A stretch of 11,479 bases of DNA from Calditrichota bacterium (GTDB lineage Bacteria > Zixibacteria > MSB-5A5 > GN15 > FEB-12): positions 1-11,479 of the forward strand of contig QQUK01000147.1 in the NCBI GenBank assembly GCA_008501655.1, read 5' to 3'. Position numbers and translations under genes: made by a program. Each line of letters opens with the position of its first letter. The first letter of the stretch is position 1. Under the pieces are notes generated by a model that did no database searches, was not told the DNA's origin, and saw only the letters and a list, made by a program, of their open reading frames with translations. Positions 6,102-11,479 of this stretch are shown here, piece after piece.

Positions 6102-7949
6102 TTAAAAACAACTCATTGGTACCGGTCCACCCGAAAACATATAACTGACCAGATAGACGATATCCGCAATATCCAATGAACCGTTATTGTCAACATCCGC
6201 TTCTTCATAACATGAAGGTGCCGGACCTTGCGGACTACCGAATGAATAGTCGACATAATAAACTAAATCAGATATATCTACCTGATCTAATGCATCACCA
6301 TCAATATTCCCCCTGATATTCTCACAACATCCCGAACGGATGAGATATGACCCAGATGTTACAGGTGTATATACGTTATCATAATATTCATTCAATACAT
6401 CATAAGATGAATACGGGCTGACCGAAACAGATAATGAATCAGGTGGACCACTTGGTACAATTATTTTCATATAGGCAACAATCCCTGTATCAGGATTAAC
6501 AGGTTCACCAAAAGGAGTTTCTAAGATGAAAGTATACCTTTTATTAAAAGAGTCATAATTTACAATAGTTGAAGTTGAAGTCTCCGCTCTTGTACCTTCT
6601 GTACTGACATCAAGAACGGTAAGCGCCATTATTCCTGTGAATGTGACCGGAATAGTCATTTTTGTTACAGGTATAAAATTTGTCATAGAAATCGGAAGTA
6701 ACACTGTATCTCCGGGAGAAGAAGTCAGTTCGATTGTTTTTACAGTATCATCATGAACAAGAATATAACTGTTTTTAATCTGAGTATACTCTCCCTCATT
6801 TGAATTAATATTTGTTTCAATAGTGTATACCCCCGGTGTATCAAACTGATGTTGGGGATTTTGAACAACAGATGTATCACCGTCACCAAAATCCCAGAAC
6901 CAGGAATTTACATTTTTATCCGACCATCCGCTGAAATTTACTGTAAAAGGAGCTTTCCCAAAGGTTGTATCTGCAGACATTCGTACTCCGGCTATAATAT
7001 GCTGCCAGTAATCTTCCATATAACAATAAATTCTTGAAACTTGCTGGGGAGAGAATAATTTATTGGCACCATATATAGAAATATTCATATGGTTTTTATT
7101 CGGGTATATCGGCCAGGCTAAACCGGAACAGGAATCAAGACCGGCCCCGGCAAATGTCTCACCGCTCCACCACCTTTCCGGGGGAGTATCAGAACAACGG
7201 TCACCGGCAAAATCAGAAGATCCGGTAGCAAGATTTTCAGCACACATATTTATACAGCTTGCAAGTTCGTTATATCCCCAGTATGTATGAATCAACCCAA
7301 AAACATGTCCAAGTTCATGAGAAAATACATGTCTGGATAAATCTCCGGTAAACTGAGCACCAAGCGGATTTGTTGACATGATAGAACCGCTCCTATACCC
7401 CATCGGATCAAAAAGCGTAGGATTTGTTGTCCAGGAATTACCGGGATTGATTAAATGAGTCGCAATAACATTATATTGAGTTTCCGGTGACACATACATC
7501 ACCTGACGCATCGAATCGCAGGAAAAATATGATGGTGCTGAAAAGACTCTAAAGTATGACGATTCATAATACCGCCAGTTGTATTCATATTGAATTCCAT
7601 ACGGCAAAAAATCATCGTTCAGCTGCTGCATCTGCTGGTCGAGTATCTGAGGTGTGATAGCCGGATTCGTAGAATCATCCTCCCTGACAATAGTGAAAAA
7701 TAATTTTATATAGGTAATTGAATTTGTTGAGTCATAACCATAAAGATCGCGAATGTTCGGTTCATCACAAAAGTGTCCGTTGGGACATGCAACTTGCGAA
7801 ATTTCCAAGCCGTTGGCGTTGGCGTAGTCACTAATCGTGACTTCCTGCATGCACTGATATGGTTCACCGGATGTCTCAGTCATGCTCACGGGAGAAGAGA
7901 CCACATGCGATATAGCTATGAATAGCAATAAGTTACAAGTTCGTTTCAT
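6102..7949 (-). CDS. Secreted M43 (pappalysin/cytophagalysin)-type metalloprotease with PKD, cohesin-like and dockerin-like modules
   Basis: A 615-residue secreted zinc protease. A signal peptide covers about residues 1-19 (K2, R3, then LLLFIAISHVVSS). The catalytic domain, about 75-318, holds the metzincin motif HELGHVFGLIH (211-221: ligands H211, H215, H221; base E212). It also has a DTP after the C252 region and a probable Met-turn at M288 (NHMNIS) before the FSPQQVSRI helix, the layout of M43 peptidases. A PKD domain follows (about 322-402, WDFGDGDTS at 352-360), then a beta-rich cohesin-like region (about 405-536). The C-terminal module (541-615) has two calcium-loop repeats, GNIDGDALDQVDISDLVYYV and ADVDNNGSLDIADIVYLV, of dockerin type I style. 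I start at ATG 7947-7949, which gives a clean signal peptide; a TTG five codons earlier is possible. There is no type IX secretion tail. Targets are unknown; extracellular protein degradation is the likely use. The C-terminus is convergent with the DUF6265 gene. Confidence 0.88.
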   Translation of the reverse strand: MKRTCNLLLFIAISHVVSSPVSMTETSGEPYQCMQEVTISDYANANGLEISQVACPNGHFCDEPNIRDLYGYDSTNSITYIKLFFTIVREDDSTNPAITPQILDQQMQQLNDDFLPYGIQYEYNWRYYESSYFRVFSAPSYFSCDSMRQVMYVSPETQYNVIATHLINPGNSWTTNPTLFDPMGYRSGSIMSTNPLGAQFTGDLSRHVFSHELGHVFGLIHTYWGYNELASCINMCAENLATGSSDFAGDRCSDTPPERWWSGETFAGAGLDSCSGLAWPIYPNKNHMNISIYGANKLFSPQQVSRIYCYMEDYWQHIIAGVRMSADTTFGKAPFTVNFSGWSDKNVNSWFWDFGDGDTSVVQNPQHQFDTPGVYTIETNINSNEGEYTQIKNSYILVHDDTVKTIELTSSPGDTVLLPISMTNFIPVTKMTIPVTFTGIMALTVLDVSTEGTRAETSTSTIVNYDSFNKRYTFILETPFGEPVNPDTGIVAYMKIIVPSGPPDSLSVSVSPYSSYDVLNEYYDNVYTPVTSGSYLIRSGCCENIRGNIDGDALDQVDISDLVYYVDYSFGSPQGPAPSCYEEADVDNNGSLDIADIVYLVSYMFSGGPVPMSCF

Positions 7950-7995
7950 TTTTCCAGTTCTCAAAATATTTCCATAATAAGTCTATTATTAATAT

Positions 7996-8023
7996 ACTAT
8001 ACGTAAGCACTTACCAAAGTAAA
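7996..8023 (-). promoter_or_regulatory. Candidate promoter of the metalloprotease gene
   Basis: On the minus strand TTTACT (8023-8018, 4 of 6) and TATAGT (8001-7996, 5 of 6) are 16 bases apart. The predicted start near 7989 leaves a leader of about 40 bases before ATG 7949. A GTAAG-TG-CTTAC inverted repeat fills the spacer. Confidence 0.5.
8003..8014. repeat. Inverted repeat in the protease promoter spacer
   Basis: GTAAG-CA-CTTAC as read on the plus strand: two perfect 5-base arms around a 2-base centre, lying between the putative -35 and -10 boxes. That position would suit a repressor operator. No regulator gene is adjacent, so function is conjecture. Confidence 0.4.
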
Positions 8024-8026
8024 ATT

Positions 8027-8043
8027 CTGATAAAGGATATCAG
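8027..8043. repeat. Inverted repeat just upstream of the protease -35 box
   Basis: CTGATA (8027-8032) and TATCAG (8038-8043) are perfect 6-base arms around AAGGA. It sits 3 bases upstream of the putative -35, where an activator could bind. It differs in sequence from the repeat in the spacer. Confidence 0.4.
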
Positions 8044-8080
8044 TCGCAGAAATTGTTACTTTTTAAATAATTCTCACTAT

Positions 8081-8119
8081 AAAAAAATGCCGTCGATAGG
8101 GTAGTTTAACCGACGGCAT
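8081..8119 (-). terminator. Intrinsic terminator of the ftsQ-ftsA-ftsZ operon
   Basis: A perfect 9-base-pair stem, ATGCCGTCG (8087-8095) with CGACGGCAT (8111-8119), and a 15-base loop. On the minus strand it is followed directly by seven T residues (8087-8081). It lies about 85 bases after the ftsZ stop and marks the end of the division cluster. Confidence 0.88.
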
Positions 8120-8178
8120 AGTGGAGGAACCAAATCAAACGTAATTTACGCTTGTATATGGTAAAGTGGTGGTTTTTT

Positions 8179-8196
8179 GATTCAGTGAACTGAATC
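8179..8196. other. Perfect hairpin immediately after the ftsZ stop codon
   Basis: GATTCAG (8179-8185) and CTGAATC (8190-8196) are perfect 7-base arms around a 4-base loop, starting 7 bases beyond the ftsZ stop. On the minus strand it is followed by As, not Ts, so it is not a normal terminator for ftsZ. It may be an mRNA-end stabiliser. A T-rich run follows on the plus strand, but no plus-strand gene precedes it. Confidence 0.5.
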
Positions 8197-8202
8197 TAAT
8201 TT

Positions 8203-9693
8203 TTAATCATCATTCTTTCTTCGTAAGAATGCAGGTTTTGAAAGATCATCTGTATCAAACAACGGAACACGGTTTCGTCCTCCATTAGAATTTTCATACT
8301 GACTCTCCTGTTCCTGACTATAATACTGCTGATCCAGATGAACCTTTGCTCTATTAATTACCGGAGCATGATTAGCTTTTATTTTTTCCTGATTCAGCTG
8401 CATATTCTCCAGAGCTTGTTGATACTCATCAATCTCATCTTCATGTAACAATGGAGTTTCCTGAACAAAATCCGGTTTTACAATTTCCTGTTCTTGCGGT
8501 TGCTTTGCATGAAATTGCTGAAAGGGATGACGGTACAGCGGTTTCTCTGTCGAAGACTGAACGACTTCCTTCTGCTGAATCGGTTCCGGTTCTGCGACTT
8601 TTGGTGTTTCCGGTTGAGGTTTAGGCTGGGGTGTAATGATTTGATTATCAAACAGAGAAATCGGCTGGGCAGGTCTGTGTTCTTCAATTTTCTCTTCGAC
8701 GACTTTAACCGGTTCATCATCATTGTTAAATCCAGTAGCTATCACGGTAACACGCATCTGGTCATTCATGGTAGGATCTATGACAGCACCAAAAATAATG
8801 TTTGCATCATCACCGGCTGCTTCATAAATCAATGAAGTCGCTGTGTTGACATCAAAGAGCGCCATATCTTCACCACCGGTAACATTTATCAGTACGCCTT
8901 TAGCACCGCTGATAGAAATATTTTCAAGAAGCGGAGATGAAATAGCTGCCTGTGCGGCGTCAATAGCTTTTTCTTCACCTTTACCATAACCGGTACCCAT
9001 GATAGCATCACCGCGTTCAAGCATCACCGTCCGAACATCAGCAAAGTCACAATTGATTAATCCGGGAATTGTAATAAGATCTGAGATACCTTTTGTCGCT
9101 TGATACAGAACTTCGTCTGCTGTTGCAAACGCATCAGTCAGAGATGTTTTTCTATCAACTATTTCCAAAAGACGTTCATTAGGAATAGTTATCAGTGTAT
9201 CGACTTTTGCCCGAAGGTCGTTCAAACCTTCATTTGCCCGGTCGATTCGTTTTTTTCCTTCAAACCGGAACGGCTTTGTAACAATAGCAACAGTCAAAGC
9301 CCCGGCTGCTTTGGCAATCTCAGCAACGGCAGGTGCTGCACCGGTACCGGTACCACCACCCATTCCGGCTGTTATAAAGACCAGATTCGGATCGCCGATA
9401 GCCTCAGAAAGTTCCTTCCGACTCTCTTCAACAGCTTTTTTACCGACTTCCGGATTTGCTCCGGCACCAAGTCCTCCGGTTATTTCACCACCGATTTGGA
9501 CTTTGGTTTCTGCTCTGTTCTGATCCAGAACCTGCGCATCAGTGTTAGTTGCTACAAATTCTACACCTTTAAGCTTTGCTTCAATCATTCTGTTGAGGGC
9601 GTTACCACCGCCGCCGCCAACACCAACGACTTTGATTTTTGCATAACCGAGAAAATCTTCGGCAAAATCAAATTTGTGTTTTTCTGTACTCAT
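8203..9693 (-). CDS. ftsZ: Cell division GTPase FtsZ with an unusually long linker
   Basis: Tubulin-like GTPase that polymerises into the division ring at midcell. The globular part, about 1-322, has the nucleotide-binding GVGGGGGNA (24-32), the tubulin signature GGGTGTG (112-118) and the T7-loop sequence NCDFADVRTVM that completes the GTPase site in the neighbouring subunit. From 323 to about 480 is a disordered linker of roughly 158 residues, rich in Q (about 22), E and P. The protein ends with the conserved peptide DLSKPAFLRRKNDD, which binds FtsA and other partners. I chose ATG 9691-9693 because AGGAGG lies 7 bases upstream and the sequence from there looks like FtsZ. The open frame continues upstream, overlapping the end of ftsA, but that part resembles nothing. 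The gene is 19 bases behind ftsA and last in the operon. Confidence 0.98.
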   Translation of the reverse strand: MSTEKHKFDFAEDFLGYAKIKVVGVGGGGGNALNRMIEAKLKGVEFVATNTDAQVLDQNRAETKVQIGGEITGGLGAGANPEVGKKAVEESRKELSEAIGDPNLVFITAGMGGGTGTGAAPAVAEIAKAAGALTVAIVTKPFRFEGKKRIDRANEGLNDLRAKVDTLITIPNERLLEIVDRKTSLTDAFATADEVLYQATKGISDLITIPGLINCDFADVRTVMLERGDAIMGTGYGKGEEKAIDAAQAAISSPLLENISISGAKGVLINVTGGEDMALFDVNTATSLIYEAAGDDANIIFGAVIDPTMNDQMRVTVIATGFNNDDEPVKVVEEKIEEHRPAQPISLFDNQIITPQPKPQPETPKVAEPEPIQQKEVVQSSTEKPLYRHPFQQFHAKQPQEQEIVKPDFVQETPLLHEDEIDEYQQALENMQLNQEKIKANHAPVINRAKVHLDQQYYSQEQESQYENSNGGRNRVPLFDTDDLSKPAFLRRKNDD

Positions 9694-9700
9694 ATCAGTT

Positions 9701-9706
9701 CCTCCT
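9701..9706 (-). promoter_or_regulatory. Ribosome binding site fixing the ftsZ start
   Basis: AGGAGG on the minus strand, 7 bases before ATG 9691-9693 and inside the 19-base ftsA-ftsZ gap. It decides between this ATG and upstream in-frame starts within the ftsA tail. Confidence 0.85.
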
Positions 9707-9712
9707 GAACTA

Positions 9713-10936
9713 TTAAAAGTGTTTAGATATCCATTCTTCGAACCATTTAAACCAACCTTTGACATTACCGCTTTTGGTCCCTTTAACCGGTTCATTATGA
9801 AAGCCGTACCAAATAAGACCATGCGGCGTAGCAAAGCGGGTTGAGTTTAATTCATCCGGTATATGATCAATATGTTTTATCGTTTCAACTCTGACCGGCA
9901 TATCAAAAATCTGTTCAGCTAAATCAGCAGCACCCGGAAGCAGCGAACCACCACCGGTCAATATGATGCCTCCAGCTGGAATATCTCTGATGCCGGCTTT
10001 ATGTATCTCACGGGATACATGCGAAAATATCTCTTCCATTCTCGGTTCAATAATTGATGCGAGAACATTCCGGGAGATTTCTTTATTCGGTTTTCCGGCA
10101 ATCCCGGAAATAGTAATCATCTCTTCAGCATCTACCTGAGAGGCAAGTGACGCGCCATGGGCAAGTTTGATAGCCTCAGCTTGGTCGACAGAGGTCCGCA
10201 AACCGATAGCGATATCATTGGTTACATTCTTTCCACCGAGGGAGACTACCGACGTGAACCGTATCGCACCGTTATAAAAGACAGATATATTTGTTATATC
10301 TCCACCTAAGTCGACTAAGATAATTCCGTCATCGAGTTCCGATTCAGTCAACAGAACTTTTGAAAGAGCAAGTGACTCCAGAACAAGATGGTCAACACCA
10401 AGCTGACAACGTTCCAAAGCTCGCATAATATTTTTTGCAGATGTAATCGATGCTGTTACGATATGTGCTTCAACTTCAAGACGTACGCCTGACATCCCGA
10501 CCGGATCCTTTATTCCCTCAGTATCATCAACTGAATATTCCTGCGGGATAACATGAACAATATCTCTATCAACAGGGATAGCTATCGCTTTTGCGGCAGA
10601 AATCGCTTTTTCCACATCAAGTCCGGAGATTTCATTATCAGATCTGGATACAGCAACCACTCCATTGGAATTAATTGACCGAATATGTTCTCCTGCGATG
10701 CCGACCGTTACCCGGTCAATTTCTGTTCCTGAAATCATCTGGGCATCATCAACAGCTTTCCGTATTGACTTGATAGTTTTTTCCATATCAACAACAATAC
10801 CGCGTCGAAGCCCTTCGGACTGTGTCATCCCATGACCAATAATATAGATTCCACCATCCTGATCCATCTCAGCAACAAGACAGACTATCTTTGTTGTACC
10901 AATATCCAAAGCAGCTATGATATTTTCAGTTGCCAT
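9713..10936 (-). CDS. ftsA: Cell division protein FtsA
   Basis: Actin-fold ATP-binding protein that anchors FtsZ filaments to the inner membrane and recruits later divisome proteins. At 407 residues it has the usual length. Phosphate-1 motif: LDIGTTK (10-16). Phosphate-2 region: VDLGGDITNIS (208-218), where an aspartate replaces the usual third glycine. Adenosine motif: GGIILTGGGSLLPG (322-335). The SHS2/1C domain lies between about 85 and 165. The C-terminus, GWFKWFEEWISKHF (394-407), is an amphipathic helix with tryptophans and phenylalanines on one face, the membrane-targeting segment of FtsA. ATG 10934-10936 overlaps the ftsQ stop by one base (TAATG), with GAGG eight bases upstream, so translation is probably coupled. 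ftsZ follows after 19 bases. Identity is secure. Confidence 0.97.
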   Translation of the reverse strand: MATENIIAALDIGTTKIVCLVAEMDQDGGIYIIGHGMTQSEGLRRGIVVDMEKTIKSIRKAVDDAQMISGTEIDRVTVGIAGEHIRSINSNGVVAVSRSDNEISGLDVEKAISAAKAIAIPVDRDIVHVIPQEYSVDDTEGIKDPVGMSGVRLEVEAHIVTASITSAKNIMRALERCQLGVDHLVLESLALSKVLLTESELDDGIILVDLGGDITNISVFYNGAIRFTSVVSLGGKNVTNDIAIGLRTSVDQAEAIKLAHGASLASQVDAEEMITISGIAGKPNKEISRNVLASIIEPRMEEIFSHVSREIHKAGIRDIPAGGIILTGGGSLLPGAADLAEQIFDMPVRVETIKHIDHIPDELNSTRFATPHGLIWYGFHNEPVKGTKSGNVKGWFKWFEEWISKHF

Positions 10937-11479
10937 TAATTATCCTCATTGCAGATTATCATCTCATCAAAACGCAAATCAACAAGCTTTACCTGTGTTA
11001 AGTCAGGGTTATACTTTGTAACAAATGAAATAAATTTATTTAAATCGTTGATAAAATTATCTGAACGGAGTTTTAAACGGTATGACAATCCATCAATTGA
11101 AACTTTCAGAAAATAAGAATTTCCAAAATCGATTTCATCAATCAATTTATACAAATCGAGGTTTTGTTTCTGAAGTTTCAGAAGTTCTTTGACAATGTTT
11201 TTTACCCTGAAATCAGTTGCAAATCCATAAACTTTGGGAACAGAAATCGATGTCAGAATAGGGTTATCCCAGTTGTATGTACAATTTTTCAAAGAGACAA
11301 TTCTTCCTTCGTCGGTGATACCGTATATAGTACCGGAAAATCTATCCAACCCAAAACAGACAGGTTCGTAATTGTTTGTTTTGATTTCGATTTCATTCGG
11401 AAGCATATAAGACAAATCAACTTTATAAATGCTTTTCTTCTCTAATAATGTAGCAACAACTGAATCTGCAGGTTGACTG
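10936..11479 (-). CDS. ftsQ: Cell division protein FtsQ/DivIB, C-terminal part (5' end cut by window edge)
   Basis: The frame stays open to the right window edge, so the true start lies outside; 180 residues are visible. The first visible part (TLLEKKSIYKVDLSYMLPNEIEIKTNNYEPV) fits the end of a POTRA domain and the start of the beta domain. GTIYGITDEGRIV is the place where FtsQ proteins have a YxIDxxGxV motif. The remainder continues as the beta domain, ending FDEMIICNEDN. FtsQ is a bitopic inner membrane protein linking FtsA/FtsZ to the septal synthase; its membrane helix would be in the missing part. Similarity is weak, as usual for this fast-evolving family. The call rests mainly on position directly before ftsA, with a one-base overlap, plus the visible motif. 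A TTG at 11413-11415 can be read as a start, but the reading frame upstream also looks FtsQ-like. Confidence 0.85.
   Translation of the reverse strand, partial: SQPADSVVATLLEKKSIYKVDLSYMLPNEIEIKTNNYEPVCFGLDRFSGTIYGITDEGRIVSLKNCTYNWDNPILTSISVPKVYGFATDFRVKNIVKELLKLQKQNLDLYKLIDEIDFGNSYFLKVSIDGLSYRLKLRSDNFINDLNKFISFVTKYNPDLTQVKLVDLRFDEMIICNEDN

Noticed and set aside
7947..7964. TTG start five codons upstream for the metalloprotease
   Set aside because: The ATG at 7947-7949 gives a compact, normal signal peptide; the TTG has no better ribosome binding site.
9100..9708. A 202-codon open frame on the plus strand opposite ftsZ
   Set aside because: It lies wholly antisense to the conserved part of ftsZ, has a cysteine- and phenylalanine-rich composition typical of a shadow frame, and resembles no family.
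9694..9834. Upstream in-frame extension of ftsZ by 47 codons
   Set aside because: It overlaps the ftsA tail, has no FtsZ-like sequence, and the AGGAGG before ATG 9691-9693 fixes the start.
10280..10305. Inverted repeat AGATATA/TATATCT inside ftsA
   Set aside because: It falls in the conserved phosphate-2 coding region and is explained by codons for Asp-Ile and Ile-Ser.
1..11479. tRNA, rRNA, CRISPR array, transposase, integrase or phage genes
   Set aside because: Looked for on both strands by eye; no repeat-spacer pattern, cloverleaf or recombinase motif was found.

Overview
This 11,479-base, AT-rich (by eye) window is ordinary bacterial chromosome. Nine genes are visible, two of them cut by the window edges. 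The organism looks like a flagellated member of the Fibrobacterota-Chlorobiota-Bacteroidota (FCB) superphylum outside Bacteroidota proper. A Zixibacteria-like candidate lineage is my best guess. The clues are a PorX-type response regulator with a PglZ output domain, a secreted metalloprotease ending in a dockerin-like tail of the kind common in such phyla, and a flagellin. Several genes have strong AGGAGG-type ribosome binding sites and there is a textbook TTGACA/TATAAT promoter, neither of which is typical of Bacteroidota. The taxonomic call is inference from remembered families, not a search.

Left part (1-4068, minus strand): one operon, serS (seryl-tRNA synthetase), then a membrane histidine kinase, then a receiver-PglZ response regulator that runs off the left edge. 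serS and the kinase overlap by one base (TGATG), and the kinase and regulator are 8 bases apart. A perfect-consensus sigma-70 promoter lies at 4040-4068. The kinase and regulator are probably a cognate pair related to the PorY/PorX pair that controls type IX secretion in Bacteroidota.

Middle part (4131-8080): rpmB (ribosomal protein L28, plus strand) is divergent from serS. It is convergent with a solitary short flagellin (minus strand) that has a sigma-54-like promoter. Stacked terminator hairpins separate rpmB and the flagellin. Next come a small secreted DUF6265-type protein (plus) and a 615-residue secreted M43-type metalloprotease (minus), whose stop codons are only 2 bases apart. The protease carries PKD, cohesin-like and dockerin-like modules. 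The protease promoter region holds two compact inverted repeats.

Right part (8081-11479, minus strand): the distal end of a division and cell wall cluster, ftsQ (partial), ftsA and ftsZ, tightly packed and closed by a strong intrinsic terminator. FtsQ is the periplasmic-facing divisome subunit, FtsA the membrane tether for FtsZ, and FtsZ the ring-forming GTPase.

No tRNA, rRNA, CRISPR array, insertion sequence or integrase was seen. The features most worth a second look are the linked kinase/PglZ-regulator pair in a serS operon, the lone minimal flagellin with its sigma-54-like promoter, and the protease that carries both a cohesin-like and a dockerin-like module.
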